64,000 nt of DNA from Clostridium moniliforme (GTDB lineage Bacteria > Bacillota > Clostridia > Clostridiales > Clostridiaceae): assembly GCF_017873235.1 (NCBI RefSeq), contig NZ_JAGGJZ010000001.1, forward strand, positions 62,001-126,000, read 5' to 3'. Shown piece after piece: positions 7,538 through 17,677 of the stretch. Under the pieces are notes generated by a model. The model saw nothing but the letters and a program-made list of their open reading frames with translations, was not told the DNA's origin and made no database searches. The translations under genes and the position numbers were made by a program. Positions within the stretch are counted from its first letter, which is position 1; each line of letters opens with the position of its first letter.

Positions 7538-8867
7538 ATATACCAACTCCTATTAAATCATACTCTGTATTCTCTTCGATTTTAACCTTAACAATATCTC
7601 CATTATTAACCTTGCAATGTTTTTTAAAGAATACATTTCCATCTATTTCAGGTGCCATTTCATAACTTCTTCCATAATAATATTCCCCATTATATCCTTC
7701 AACAAGAATATCATAAATTTTTCCTATTTTCAAACTATTTATTTCCTTTGAAATATCTCTTTGAATTAACATAAGTTCATTTTCTCTTAAGTCCTTAATA
7801 TTTTCTAGAATTTGTCCTTCCATTTTAGCAGCTGGTGTTCCTTCTTCTCTAGAATACTTAAATACTCCAACCTTTTCTAGCTTATATTCTTTTAAAAATT
7901 CTTTAAGTTCATTAAAATCTTCTTCTGTTTCATTTGGGAATCCTACTATTAATGATGTTCTTAATGCTATTTCAGGCATTTTCTCTCTTAGTTTCTTAAT
8001 TTTATTTATTATATCTTCTTTTGTTGTTTTTCTTCCCATAAGTTTTAGTATATTGTTACTTATATGTTGAATTGGAAGATCTAAATATTTTAAAACTTTA
8101 TCATTATTTTTCATCTCTTCAATAAGATCATCATATATTTCTTCTGGGTAACAATATAAAACTCTAATCCATTTAATTCCGTCTATCTTTGATAATTTAT
8201 GTAGGAGGATATGAAGACTCTTTTTTCCATATAAATCACTACCATAAAGAGTTGTGTCTTGGGCTATTAATATTATTTCCTTAATTCCTTTTTTAGCTAA
8301 ATCCTCTGCTTCTTTTAAGATGCTCTCTATTTCCCTACTTCTAAATTTTCCTCTTATTTTAGGAATTATACAATAAGTACAAAAATTGTTACAACCCTCT
8401 GCTATTCTTATATAAGCAGTGCCTTTATCTGTTGTAAGAACTCTTTCACCTTCATTTATATTTTCATCTGAATAGTTTACTTCTGTAAATTTACTTTTTA
8501 TATTTTCTTTTGTTATAAATTCTTTTATTAATTTATCTATTTTAGTATAGTCATTTACTCCAAGCATTATATCTATTTCAGGCATTAAATCTTGAAGCTC
8601 TTTTCCATATCTTTGAGTTAAACAACCAGTTGCAATTAATAATTTACATTTATTTTCTGTTTTATACTTTGCCATTTCTAAAATAGTATTAATTGATTCT
8701 TGTTTTGCCTTTTCAATAAATCCACAGGTATTGACTATAATTATATCTGCTTCTTTTGGATTATTTGTTATATCATATTCTTTATTCATTACTCCAAGCA
8801 TTATCTCAGAATCTACTCTATTTTTGTCGCATCCTAAACTGACCATTCCTACTTTATATTTTGCCAA
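7521..8867 (-). CDS. rimO: Ribosomal protein uS12 methylthiotransferase RimO
   Basis: RimO is a radical SAM enzyme that adds a methylthio group to an aspartate of ribosomal protein S12. The 448 residues show the N-terminal UPF0004 domain with three cysteines ([21 protein letters not shown]), the radical SAM cluster site CNNFCTYC and a C-terminal TRAM domain. The [13 protein letters not shown] start distinguishes RimO from its tRNA-modifying relative MiaB. Translation starts at TTG 8867 with AGGAGG upstream. It leads a two-gene unit with pgsA; this pairing is common in Clostridium. Confidence 0.94.
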   Translation of the reverse strand: MAKYKVGMVSLGCDKNRVDSEIMLGVMNKEYDITNNPKEADIIIVNTCGFIEKAKQESINTILEMAKYKTENKCKLLIATGCLTQRYGKELQDLMPEIDIMLGVNDYTKIDKLIKEFITKENIKSKFTEVNYSDENINEGERVLTTDKGTAYIRIAEGCNNFCTYCIIPKIRGKFRSREIESILKEAEDLAKKGIKEIILIAQDTTLYGSDLYGKKSLHILLHKLSKIDGIKWIRVLYCYPEEIYDDLIEEMKNNDKVLKYLDLPIQHISNNILKLMGRKTTKEDIINKIKKLREKMPEIALRTSLIVGFPNETEEDFNELKEFLKEYKLEKVGVFKYSREEGTPAAKMEGQILENIKDLRENELMLIQRDISKEINSLKIGKIYDILVEGYNGEYYYGRSYEMAPEIDGNVFFKKHCKVNNGDIVKVKIEENTEYDLIGVGICESCK

Positions 8868-8913
8868 AACTTTTTTCCTCCTATGTTTTAAAAAAATACT
8901 TTCATACCTAAAT

Positions 8914-8942
8914 ATTTTATAACTGTTTCTATTCTATTACAA
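8914..8942 (-). promoter_or_regulatory. Putative promoter of rimO-pgsA
   Basis: TTGTAA (8942-8937), a 17-base spacer and TAAAAT (8919-8914) lie in the ftsK-rimO gap. Confidence 0.5.
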
Positions 8943-8964
8943 GATAAAATTTATTTATGTTCAC

Positions 8965-11334
8965 TTAAACATTATCTTCTTTGCTCTTTTCTTCTACTAA
9001 ATCATTTCTTGTAATTAACACCTGTCTTGGTCTACTTCCATCTTTAGGAGATATTATACCCCTACTTTCTAAATCATCCATTATTCTAGATGCTCTATTA
9101 AATCCAATTCTTAATCTTCTTTGTAAAAATGAAGTTGATGCTTGTCCATAATCTACAACTATATTAATAGCTTCATCTAAAAGTTCATCTACATCTTCTC
9201 CTTGAGAATTAGAATTTGACATTTCAGCCTCATTATTAATATGTTCTATAATATCTTCTTTATAAATAACTTCATCTTCTTTATTTTTTATAAACTCAAC
9301 AACCTTTTCAACCTCTTCTTCAGAAATAAAACAACCTTGGACTCTAAGAGGTTTGCTTTCTCCAACTGGATAATATAGCATATCTCCTTTTCCTAAAAGT
9401 TTTTCTGCTCCACTAGCATCTAATATAGTTCTTGAGTCTATCTGAGAAGAAACAGCAAAAGATATTCTAGACGGTATATTAGCTTTAATTACCCCTGTAA
9501 CTACATCAACTGATGGTCTTTGAGTAGCTATAACTAAATGCATTCCAGCAGCTCTTGCCATTTGGGCTAATCTGCCTATATAATCTTCCACATCATTTGG
9601 ACAAACCATCATAAGATCTGCAAGTTCATCAACAATAATAACTATATATGGCAACTTTTCTTCAATTGTTCCTTTATCATAAAGGGCATTATATGAATCA
9701 ATATTTCTTGCACCAGAATCTGCAAAAAGTTTATATCTTCTAGTCATTTCATTTACAGCCCAATTAAGTGCACCTGCAGCTTTTTTAGGATCTGTCACTA
9801 CTGGTATTAAAAGATGTGGTATACCATTATATACACTTAATTCAACTACCTTTGGATCTACCATTAAAAGTTTAACTTCATCAGGAGAGTACTTATAAAG
9901 CAAGCTTATAATCAATGTATTTATACATACACTTTTACCTGATCCTGTTGCTCCTGCTATCAATGTGTGAGGCATTTTACTTAAATCACCAACAACACAT
10001 TGCCCTCCTATATCTTTACCTAATGCAAATGCTAATTTTTTATTAGTATTTAAGAATTCTTGTGATTCTAAAACTTCCCTTAAAAATACAGGTGTTTGTT
10101 CCTTATTCGGAACTTCTATTCCAACAGCTGCTTTACCTGGTATTGGTGCTTCTATTCTAACCCCTGAAGCTGCAAGACCTAAAGCTATATCATCAGAAAG
10201 GTTTACTATTTTACTTACTTTAACTCCAGGACTTGGTTGTAGTTCAAATCTTGTTACTGAAGGTCCTTTTATAACTTGAATAACTTTTGCATCTACTCCA
10301 AAGCTTCCTAATGTTTCTGATAATTTACTTGCACTATCCATTAATTCCTGCTTATCATTACTATTTAACTTTGTACTATTATTACTATTTAAAAGAGAAA
10401 TATCTGGATAAACATACTGTGTTTTTTCCTCTTTTCCTTCTAAAATACTATTCTCAATTTCATTATGAACTACAGCTTTAACTGAATTATCTAATTTTTC
10501 TTTATTAGATTTTATATTCTGATTTTGAATATTCTCTTTTTGTGATGGTTCTACAATATCATTTTTTTCTTTTAAGTATGAACTTTCATCTTTATATAAA
10601 TCGTCATTATCATCATCTAAAGATGAATTTTTCATAAAATCTAATATTTTAATTTTATTGTTTACTCCGTTTAAAAATTCTTTCTTATCTAAATTTTTTT
10701 CTTCATCCTTTTCAACTACTTGTATGAATGTATCATCTATATAACCATCTTCTAAATCTTTCTCTTTTTTTCTAGATTTTTTAATTTCATTTTTCTTATT
10801 TTTTACCCTCACACCTAAATCATAAAGAGTAATATCAAATGTAAGGACAGTTGCAATTCCAATAAGTGCTAAATAAATAATATATGATCCTACAGCTCCA
10901 ACAAATTTAAATAAAGGATATGATATAATATAACCTATCACACCACCATTTAAAGTAGAGTTCATATCTAATATATCTTTAATTCCATAACTAAATGAAT
11001 CTATTCCATTAAGTCTTTGAATGTAAATAGTTGAAAATACTAATATTGCTATTACGGAATATATAGTTATTCCATAAAAATTTTTACTTAAGGTAATTTT
11101 TCCCTTAGATTTTATATATTCATATCCTAAATATAACAAATATATTGGTAATATATATGATCCAATCCCTATTAAAAAATGAGATAATCTTTGAGAAATC
11201 TTTGATAATGCTCCTATTAAATCTGTATATATAGCCACAGATAATAATATACCTACTGCAATATAAATTATTCCACGTATATCAGTATTTTTACTTTTAT
11301 TTTTTCGTCTACTTTTTTTACTAGTTCTGCTCAA
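8965..11334 (-). CDS. ftsK: DNA translocase FtsK/SpoIIIE
   Basis: Membrane-anchored ATP-driven DNA pump that clears chromosomes from the division or sporulation septum. The 789-residue protein has a basic start, four to five membrane helices in about the first 170 residues, a long low-complexity charged linker to about 330, then the RecA-like motor with Walker [10 protein letters not shown] and Walker [17 protein letters not shown]-terminal winged-helix gamma domain ([19 protein letters not shown]) reads orienting sequences. Translation starts at TTG 11334 with AGGTGA upstream. Sequence alone does not separate an FtsK from a SpoIIIE role; the position next to tepA matches Bacillus spoIIIE. 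Confidence 0.94.
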   Translation of the reverse strand: MSRTSKKSRRKNKSKNTDIRGIIYIAVGILLSVAIYTDLIGALSKISQRLSHFLIGIGSYILPIYLLYLGYEYIKSKGKITLSKNFYGITIYSVIAILVFSTIYIQRLNGIDSFSYGIKDILDMNSTLNGGVIGYIISYPLFKFVGAVGSYIIYLALIGIATVLTFDITLYDLGVRVKNKKNEIKKSRKKEKDLEDGYIDDTFIQVVEKDEEKNLDKKEFLNGVNNKIKILDFMKNSSLDDDNDDLYKDESSYLKEKNDIVEPSQKENIQNQNIKSNKEKLDNSVKAVVHNEIENSILEGKEEKTQYVYPDISLLNSNNSTKLNSNDKQELMDSASKLSETLGSFGVDAKVIQVIKGPSVTRFELQPSPGVKVSKIVNLSDDIALGLAASGVRIEAPIPGKAAVGIEVPNKEQTPVFLREVLESQEFLNTNKKLAFALGKDIGGQCVVGDLSKMPHTLIAGATGSGKSVCINTLIISLLYKYSPDEVKLLMVDPKVVELSVYNGIPHLLIPVVTDPKKAAGALNWAVNEMTRRYKLFADSGARNIDSYNALYDKGTIEEKLPYIVIIVDELADLMMVCPNDVEDYIGRLAQMARAAGMHLVIATQRPSVDVVTGVIKANIPSRISFAVSSQIDSRTILDASGAEKLLGKGDMLYYPVGESKPLRVQGCFISEEEVEKVVEFIKNKEDEVIYKEDIIEHINNEAEMSNSNSQGEDVDELLDEAINIVVDYGQASTSFLQRRLRIGFNRASRIMDDLESRGIISPKDGSRPRQVLITRNDLVEEKSKEDNV

Positions 11335-11395
11335 AAATAATCACCTCACTTTAATATTTTCTACAAATAAATTAAAATTCCTTTTAAGCATAATA

Positions 11396-11426
11396 AAATC
11401 AGCTATAAAGCATTTACAGCTGATTT
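11396..11426 (-). terminator. Terminator of tepA
   Basis: AAATCAGCT (11396-11404) pairs with AGCTGATTT (11418-11426) just past the tepA stop; the minus-strand 3' flank reads TTATT. Confidence 0.65.
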
Positions 11427-11439
11427 ATAATTTATAATA

Positions 11440-12144
11440 TTATTTTTCTTCATCTATTAAAGAATTTAATTTTGAAATTGCCTCTTTAAGTCCTCCTACT
11501 TCATTTATTAGTCCACATTCTACTGCTCCATTTCCAATTAAAATTGTACCAACATCATTTAATAACTCTCCTTGTTGTCTTAGAAGTTTTTCCAGTTCAT
11601 CCTTTTTAATATTTGAAGTTCTAATTATAAATTCATTTATCCTCTCTTGCATTTTCTTTAAATATTCAAATGTTTGTGACACTCCGATTATAAATCCATT
11701 CATTCTAATTGGATGTACAATCATAGTTGCAGATGGTGTTATAAATGAATAATCTGATGAAGTTGCAAGTGGAACTCCTATAGAATGCCCTCCTCCTATA
11801 ACTATAGATACAGTTGGCTTTGATAGTGAATTTATCATTTCTGCAATTCCAAGTCCAGCTTCCACATCTCCTCCAACAGTATTTAAAACAATGAGTACAC
11901 CTTTAACATTTTCATTTTGTTCCATTTCAATAAGCTGTGGTATTACATGTTCATATTTTGTAGCTTTATTTTGAGCTGGAGAAACTATATGTCCTTCAAT
12001 CTGACCTATAATAGGCAAAACTCTAATTCTTTCATTTGGATTAATTACTCCTGTATTTCCAAATTCCTTAATAGCCTCAACATTTTTATCTAATTTTTCT
12101 TTTTCATCTGTATCATTTTCATTATTTAAAAAACTTATATTCAT
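11440..12144 (-). CDS. tepA: ClpP-like serine protease TepA
   Basis: A ClpP-fold protein of the TepA (YmfB) branch, linked in Bacillus to protein export and degradation of small spore proteins. The catalytic serine is in GGGHSIGVPLA, the histidine in MIVHPIRMNG, and oxyanion glycines in LNTVGGDVEAG; a Clp ATPase-binding tail is not obvious. Start set at ATG 12144 (MNISFLNN), seven bases after AGGAGG; an ATG six bases further upstream abuts that site. The neighbours dapG and ftsK match the Bacillus dapG-dapA-rnjB-tepA-spoIIIE order with dapA and rnjB missing. Confidence 0.88.
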   Translation of the reverse strand: MNISFLNNENDTDEKEKLDKNVEAIKEFGNTGVINPNERIRVLPIIGQIEGHIVSPAQNKATKYEHVIPQLIEMEQNENVKGVLIVLNTVGGDVEAGLGIAEMINSLSKPTVSIVIGGGHSIGVPLATSSDYSFITPSATMIVHPIRMNGFIIGVSQTFEYLKKMQERINEFIIRTSNIKKDELEKLLRQQGELLNDVGTILIGNGAVECGLINEVGGLKEAISKLNSLIDEEK

Positions 12145-12215
12145 AAACATTCCTCCTATACACTTTTATTTTGTACAAGAGGAATTATTTTATACTTATA
12201 TAAAGACCTTTAAAT

Positions 12216-13415
12216 TTATGATAATTCAAATGCCTTATGTAAAGAATTTATAGCTTCCTTAACATTATCTGAATGTATTAAACACCATATAGTCATATGA
12301 GAATCAGCTGTTTGTAAAACTTCAATATTATTATCATTTAATGTTTTTACTATACTTGCTATAACACCAGGTATTCCTTTCATCTTAGAACCTATTAATG
12401 CTATTTGACTACAGTTTTCAATTAATGAATATTTTATATTAATTGCATTTAATATGCTTTCTAAATCTTTTTTCTTATCTTCCCCAATTGTAAAAACTTG
12501 CTGATCTGGAAAAATATTTATCAAATCTAAACTTATTTTATTTGCAGCAAGTAAACTTAATAAGTCTTTATATTTTTCATTATTTAAATTTTCACAGGCT
12601 TTAATTTTAACTTGTATTCTGTTGTTTTGATAAGTTATACCTGAAATTATTTTACCGTTATTTATATCTCCACTATTATTAATTAATGTTCCTTTTGCAT
12701 TACTCATTGTATTTTTAATGAAAAGTGGTACGTTACTCTTCATTGCAATATCAACAGCCTTTGGATGAATTACTTTAGCTCCTTGTTCTGCAAGTTGGAA
12801 AACTTCATTATAACTAATAACATTTATTAATGATGCATCCTCTACTATCCTTGGATCAGCTGTCATAATTCCATCAACATCAGTATATATTTCTATTCTT
12901 TCTGCATTTAGTGCAACTCCTAATATAGCTGCACTTGTATCACTTCCACCTCTTCCAAGTGTAGTAAAAAATCCATCTTCATTCATTCCTTGGAATCCTG
13001 TTACTACAGGAACTTTACCTTTAGCTACTGCATCTAATATTTGTTTAGGATTAACTTCTAAATGTTTTGCATTTGTAAATACACTATCAGTTTTTATTCC
13101 AGCCTGACCTCCAGTTAATGGAAGTGCATCAATACCTTCATTAAATAAATCATTGCTCATAACTACTGAGCTTATTATTTCTCCACAACACATTAAAAGA
13201 TCTAATGCTAGTTTATTTGTTGATTTAAATTTATCTCCAACTAATGAAAGAAGGGTATCTGTTGCATATGGTTCTCCATATCTTCCCATTGCCGATACAA
13301 CAACAACAGGAGAAAGTCCCTCATCAATAGCATTTTTTACTTTTTCAATTACTCTTTGTCTTCTCTCTTTTGTAGATACAGATGTGCCACCAAATTTTTG
13401 TACTACAATTTTCAT
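12216..13415 (-). CDS. dapG: Aspartate kinase
   Basis: Phosphorylates aspartate, the first step to lysine, diaminopimelate, methionine and threonine. The 399 residues open with the kinase signature VVQKFGGTSV, continue with VVVVSAMGRYGEPYATD and GRGGSDTSAAIL, and end in two ACT-type regulatory domains (about 265-399). Length, start motif and location next to ymxH and tepA match DapG, the meso-diaminopimelate-responsive form of Bacillus; the effector here is inferred. asd, dapA and the dipicolinate synthase genes found beside it in Bacillus are absent. Confidence 0.92.
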   Translation of the reverse strand: MKIVVQKFGGTSVSTKERRQRVIEKVKNAIDEGLSPVVVVSAMGRYGEPYATDTLLSLVGDKFKSTNKLALDLLMCCGEIISSVVMSNDLFNEGIDALPLTGGQAGIKTDSVFTNAKHLEVNPKQILDAVAKGKVPVVTGFQGMNEDGFFTTLGRGGSDTSAAILGVALNAERIEIYTDVDGIMTADPRIVEDASLINVISYNEVFQLAEQGAKVIHPKAVDIAMKSNVPLFIKNTMSNAKGTLINNSGDINNGKIISGITYQNNRIQVKIKACENLNNEKYKDLLSLLAANKISLDLINIFPDQQVFTIGEDKKKDLESILNAINIKYSLIENCSQIALIGSKMKGIPGVIASIVKTLNDNNIEVLQTADSHMTIWCLIHSDNVKEAINSLHKAFELS

Positions 13416-13434
13416 TGTCTTTCCCCCTTAAAAA

Positions 13435-13725
13435 TCATACCTTTGCTCTTTTTATACTCTTTTCGTCAGCATCAAGTATTATTGTTTTTGCTCCAACTTT
13501 TTGGACTGCATTCCAATCTATTTCAAGTATTTCTCTAGCCCCACCAAAAATACTAAATTTTGAAGAAGAAGTATCTATTAAAAGATATCTTATATTGCCA
13601 TCATCATCTATTACTAAATCATTATTTTGTAAGCAATCATATTTTTCTCCATCATTAATATTTATAAGTTCATACTTTTCTAATTCACTAAGATACTTTA
13701 TATTTTTTTCACCTTGCACATACAT
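13435..13725 (-). CDS. YlmC/YmxH family PRC-barrel sporulation-associated protein
   Basis: A 96-residue protein of the YlmC/YmxH family, a short PRC-barrel type domain common in spore formers; the molecular role is unknown. Recognisable elements are KYLSELEKYELININDGEK, LVIDDDGNIRYLLID and FSIFGGAREILEIDWNAV. The ATG at 13725 has AAAGGAAG upstream. It precedes dapG by 19 bases and follows the M16 peptidase gene, the same order as Bacillus mlpA-ymxH, so co-transcription with dapG is likely. Confidence 0.82.
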   Translation of the reverse strand: MYVQGEKNIKYLSELEKYELININDGEKYDCLQNNDLVIDDDGNIRYLLIDTSSSKFSIFGGAREILEIDWNAVQKVGAKTIILDADEKSIKRAKV

Positions 13726-13786
13726 ATAAAAACTTCCTTTCTAACTTTCATAGATAAAATATAATATGAGTTAGTAAGGATTTTTA

Positions 13787-15064
13787 TTACTTATAAGCTT
13801 CTATTGATTTATATATACATGAATCCAAATAATCTTTATCTATTTCACTTCCTACATAAGCTGTATTTATAACACCTTTTCCAAAACAATTTTTAAGAAC
13901 ATAATCTATATCTTCCTTGCTTATAGAATCTATTTTTCTAATTACTTCTTCTTCTGTTCTAATTTCATTTCTTAAAAGTAAAGACTTTGCATTTGCAAAC
14001 ATCTTTGAACTAGTACTTTCTAATCCTAAAATATAATTTGCTTTTATCTTTTCTTTATTAATTTTTAATTGTTCTTCTGTTATTCCATTATTAGAAAATT
14101 TTTCAATCTCTCTTTTTATAACTTCTAATGCTTTATCTGCATATTCTTTACTTAATCCAACATATATACCTATTAATCCTGATTTTTGAAATGGTTGTAT
14201 GTAAGAATAAATTGAATAACAAAGTCCTAATTCCTCTCTAACCTTTTGAAATAAAATAGATGAAGCACCTCCACCCAAAATATTATTAAGAAGAACTAAC
14301 GCATAACCTCTATTGTCTTCAAAAGGTAATCCTTGAAGTCCTAAAGCGATATGCAACTGTTCAATATCTTTTTTCAAAAAGACTGAATTGGATTTAATAT
14401 TTGATGGTTCATATTTAGGCTTATATACATTTTTACTTTCCCATTTGCCAAAGAATTCTTCTACTAATTTAATTACTTCTTTTTCATCAAATTTTCCACA
14501 TATTGATATAACTGAATTATATGGAGTATATTTTTCTTCTATAAAGTTAATTATATCTTCTCTTTTTAATTTTTTTATCTTATCTATAGTTCCTAAAATA
14601 GGATATGATAAAGAATTATCTTCAAAAGATGCCTTTGAATGTATATCATCCAATACTTCTACTGGACTATCTTCATTCATATTTATTTCTTCAATTACTA
14701 CTCCTTTTTCTTTTTCTATATCATTTTCATAAAACTTTGAATTTAAAAGCATATCTGATAATACATCTAATGATATATCTAAATGAGTACTTAAAGCTTT
14801 TATATAATAGCAGGTGAACTCTTTACTTGTAAAGGCATTTATCTGCCCACCTACATTTTCAATTTCTTCTGCAATCTCTTTTGCATTTCTTTTATAAGTA
14901 CCTTTAAAAAACATATGTTCAATAAAATGAGATATTCCATTTATATCTAATGTTTCATTTCTTGAACCATTTTGAATCATTACTCCTACACTAACTGAAT
15001 TAACCCCATCCAATTTTTCTGTTACTATTCTAAGTCCATTTTTTAGTGTAAAAATTTTATGCAT
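13787..15064 (-). CDS. M16 family zinc peptidase (MlpA/YmxG-like)
   Basis: An insulinase-type (M16) metallopeptidase of 425 residues, similar in size to the processing-protease branch known as MlpA/YmxG in Bacillus. The inverted zinc motif HxxEH is present in ISHFIEHMFFKGT, with the third ligand glutamate expected in the downstream VVIEEINMNEDSP segment. The second, non-catalytic M16 domain contains the GGGASSILFQKVREELG segment typical of the family. GGGAGG precedes the ATG. It lies directly after pnp, as in Bacillus. The natural substrate is unknown. Confidence 0.9.
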   Translation of the reverse strand: MHKIFTLKNGLRIVTEKLDGVNSVSVGVMIQNGSRNETLDINGISHFIEHMFFKGTYKRNAKEIAEEIENVGGQINAFTSKEFTCYYIKALSTHLDISLDVLSDMLLNSKFYENDIEKEKGVVIEEINMNEDSPVEVLDDIHSKASFEDNSLSYPILGTIDKIKKLKREDIINFIEEKYTPYNSVISICGKFDEKEVIKLVEEFFGKWESKNVYKPKYEPSNIKSNSVFLKKDIEQLHIALGLQGLPFEDNRGYALVLLNNILGGGASSILFQKVREELGLCYSIYSYIQPFQKSGLIGIYVGLSKEYADKALEVIKREIEKFSNNGITEEQLKINKEKIKANYILGLESTSSKMFANAKSLLLRNEIRTEEEVIRKIDSISKEDIDYVLKNCFGKGVINTAYVGSEIDKDYLDSCIYKSIEAYK

Positions 15065-15084
15065 GAATGCCTCCCTTTAGCAAA

Positions 15085-15108
15085 AAAAGGCAATTATATT
15101 GCCCTTTT
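15085..15108 (-). terminator. Terminator of pnp
   Basis: GGCAAT (15089-15094) pairs with ATTGCC (15098-15103) within A and T flanks; on the minus strand the stem is followed by seven T residues. It separates pnp from the M16 peptidase gene. Confidence 0.75.
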
Positions 15109-15112
15109 AATA

Positions 15113-17218
15113 TTATTTATCTTCTTTTTCTTCATTATCCTTAAGTGCGTCTTTTCTTGAAAGATTTATTCTTCCTTGATTATCTATTTCTGTAACCTTA
15201 ACAAGAATTTCATCTCCAACTGAAACTACATCTTCAACCTTATTAACTCTATTCTTATCAAGTTTTGAAATATGAACTAATCCCTCTTTATTTGGAAGAA
15301 TTTCAACAAAAGCTCCAAAAGTAGCTATTTTAGTTACTTTCCCTAAGTAAACTTCTCCTGTTTTTACTTCTTTTGTTAAACCTTCTATTATTTTCAACGC
15401 TTCATTTACGCTTTCATGATCTACAGAAGATACAAATACTGTTCCATCTTCTTTTATATCAATCTTAACTCCTGTATCTTCGATTATTTTATTAATAACC
15501 TTTCCACCAGCTCCAATTACATCTCTAATTTTTTCTGGATCAATCTTTATAATTGATGTCTTTGGTGCATATTCTGAAACATCTTTTCTTGGTTCAGCTA
15601 TACATTCATGTATTTTTTCTAAAATTGTCATTCTAGCTGTTCTTGCATTTTTTATTGCTGTATTAACAACATTAAAACTTAACCCTTTAAGTTTTGTATC
15701 AACTTGAATTGCAGTTATTCCCTTTTCAGTACCTGCAACTTTAAAGTCCATATCTCCAAAGAAATCTTCTATTCCTTGGATATCTGTAAGAACTTCTTCT
15801 TCACTTAAATCATCTGAAGTTATAAGTCCCATTGCAATACCTGCAGCTGGTCTTTTTATTGGAACTCCAGCATCTAATAAAGCTAATGTTGATCCACAAA
15901 CTGATGCTTGTGATGTTGATCCATTTGAACTTAATACTTCTGAAACTAATCTTATAGTATATGGGAATTCTTCCTCAGAAGGAATTAATGGTGCAAGGGC
16001 TTTTTCCCCAAGTGCTCCATGACCAATTTCTCTTCTTCCAGGTCCTCTAAGAGGTTTAACTTCTCCAACACTATATGCTGGAAAATTATAATGATGCATA
16101 TATCTTTTTGATTCTGCTTCATCTATACCATCTAAAATTTGAATATCTCCAACAGAACCTAAAGTTGCAACAGTCATTACTTGAGTTAGTCCTCTTGTAA
16201 ATAATCCTGTTCCATGAGTTCTTGGTAAAATTCCAACTTCACAGCTAAGAGGTCTTATTTCGTCAAAAGCTCTACCATCAGGTCTTCTCTTATCATTTAA
16301 AAGCATGTTTCTTACAACTTTCTTTTGCATTGTGTAAAGAACTTCTTTAATATCCCCTTCTTTGCCTTCATACTTCTCTTCAAATTCAGCAAATACCTTA
16401 TTATTTACTTCTTCTATTGCAGCATTTCTTTCGTCTTTATCCATGATATACATTGCTTCTTTTATCATATCACTTGCAAAAGCTTTAACATCATTTTCTA
16501 TTTCATCATCAACTTTAAAAAGAACTGGTTCTACTTTTGTCTTTCCAAACTTAGACATAGCTTCTTCTTGGAATGCTATTATTGATTGACATGCATCAAA
16601 TCCAAATTTGATAGCTTCTATCATTGTATCTTCTGGAATTTCATCTCCACCAGCTTCTATCATCATAACCTTTTCCTTTGTAGCACAAACAGTAAGGTCT
16701 AAAGTACTTTTTTCTCTTTCTTCTGATGTTGGATTTAAAATGTATTTACCATCGATAAAACCAACTTGAACTCCTGCAACTGGAATATCATATGGTATAC
16801 TTGATAAACATAACGCCATTGAAGCTGCATTAATTGCTAATATTTCTGGCAAATTATCCTTTTCAACTGAAACAACAGTACAAACAACTTGAACATCATT
16901 TCTATATCCTTTTGGGAATAGTGGTCTTATTGTTCTATCAACTGCTCTTCCATGAAGAATAGCCTTTTCTGATGGTCTTCCTTCTCTTTTTATAAATCCT
17001 CCTGGTATTTTACCAACTGCGTATAATCTTTCTTCATATTCTACGCTTAAAGGAAAGAAATCTATGCCTTCTCTTGGTTCCTCTGATTTATTTACATTAG
17101 TTAATATTACAGTATCACCATAACTAAAAAATATTGCTGCATCTGATAGCATACCAAATCCACCAAACTCAACCTTCATTTCTCTTCCAGCTACTACTGT
17201 ACTAAGTGTGTTCCTCAT
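15113..17218 (-). CDS. pnp: Polyribonucleotide nucleotidyltransferase
   Basis: PNPase is the phosphorolytic 3'-5' exoribonuclease of RNA decay. The 701-residue product has two RNase PH domains (the second with [14 protein letters not shown] and the active-site region [14 protein letters not shown]), a KH domain with [16 protein letters not shown] near residue 565, and a C-terminal S1 domain ([20 protein letters not shown]). ATG 17218 is preferred over a start 24 bases upstream because AAAGGAGGT precedes it and [12 protein letters not shown] is the usual N-terminus. It follows rpsO, the near-universal bacterial arrangement. Confidence 0.97.
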   Translation of the reverse strand: MRNTLSTVVAGREMKVEFGGFGMLSDAAIFFSYGDTVILTNVNKSEEPREGIDFFPLSVEYEERLYAVGKIPGGFIKREGRPSEKAILHGRAVDRTIRPLFPKGYRNDVQVVCTVVSVEKDNLPEILAINAASMALCLSSIPYDIPVAGVQVGFIDGKYILNPTSEEREKSTLDLTVCATKEKVMMIEAGGDEIPEDTMIEAIKFGFDACQSIIAFQEEAMSKFGKTKVEPVLFKVDDEIENDVKAFASDMIKEAMYIMDKDERNAAIEEVNNKVFAEFEEKYEGKEGDIKEVLYTMQKKVVRNMLLNDKRRPDGRAFDEIRPLSCEVGILPRTHGTGLFTRGLTQVMTVATLGSVGDIQILDGIDEAESKRYMHHYNFPAYSVGEVKPLRGPGRREIGHGALGEKALAPLIPSEEEFPYTIRLVSEVLSSNGSTSQASVCGSTLALLDAGVPIKRPAAGIAMGLITSDDLSEEEVLTDIQGIEDFFGDMDFKVAGTEKGITAIQVDTKLKGLSFNVVNTAIKNARTARMTILEKIHECIAEPRKDVSEYAPKTSIIKIDPEKIRDVIGAGGKVINKIIEDTGVKIDIKEDGTVFVSSVDHESVNEALKIIEGLTKEVKTGEVYLGKVTKIATFGAFVEILPNKEGLVHISKLDKNRVNKVEDVVSVGDEILVKVTEIDNQGRINLSRKDALKDNEEKEDK

Positions 17219-17272
17219 AAAGGGACCTCCTTTCGTTTCCATTTACAAATTTTTCTAATGATTTTAAAATAA

Positions 17273-17294
17273 TAGAGCGGTTTTACCCGCTCTA
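17273..17294 (-). terminator. Hairpin between rpsO and pnp
   Basis: TAGAGCGG (17273-17280) pairs with CCGCTCTA (17287-17294) directly after the rpsO stop. The T-tract on the minus strand is poor, so it may be a partial terminator or an RNA-processing hairpin allowing read-through into pnp. Confidence 0.5.
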
Positions 17295-17296
17295 AG

Positions 17297-17560
17297 CTAT
17301 CTTCTTAAACCTAATTTTTTGATTATAGCTCTATATCTTTCGATATCTTGCTTTGCTAAATAATTTAAAAGACCTCTTCTTTGTCCAACCATCATTAATA
17401 ATCCTCTTCTTGAGTGATGGTCTTTCTTGTGAACTTTTAAGTGTTCAGTTAATTCATTAATTCTTTCGCTTAATAATGCGATTTGAACTTCTGCTGATCC
17501 TGTATCTTGTTCACTTCTTCCAAATTCTTTAATTATTTCTTGCTTTCTTGCCTTATCCAT
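17297..17560 (-). CDS. rpsO: 30S ribosomal protein S15
   Basis: S15 binds the central domain of 16S rRNA early in 30S assembly. The 87-residue sequence is full length, with the diagnostic blocks [31 protein letters not shown] and [20 protein letters not shown] precedes the ATG. It has its own strong promoter and a structured leader that is probably used for autogenous control, and is followed by a hairpin and pnp. Confidence 0.98.
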   Translation of the reverse strand: MDKARKQEIIKEFGRSEQDTGSAEVQIALLSERINELTEHLKVHKKDHHSRRGLLMMVGQRRGLLNYLAKQDIERYRAIIKKLGLRR

Positions 17561-17636
17561 AAGTGCACCTCCGTGTAAATTATCCCCTTAGTTCCATGTA
17601 ATAAGATGGCACCTCATAACATAGGACTAGGTTTCC
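17561..17636 (-). ncRNA. Structured 5' leader of rpsO, probable S15 autoregulatory element
   Basis: On the minus strand the 76-base leader can fold with CCUAGU against ACUAAGG, then CC-AUGU against ACAUGG, and an inner AUGAG/CUUAU helix, just ahead of the GGAGGTG. Firmicute S15 is known to bind structured rpsO leaders and repress translation. The match here is structural only. Confidence 0.45.
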
Positions 17637-17642
17637 GCTATT

Positions 17643-17671
17643 ATTATAACAAAACAATATACTATTGTAAA
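17643..17671 (-). promoter_or_regulatory. SigA-type promoter of rpsO
   Basis: TTTACA (17671-17666), a 17-base spacer ending TGT and TATAAT (17648-17643) form an extended -10 promoter between ribF and rpsO. Confidence 0.7.
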
Positions 17672-17677
17672 TAATAT

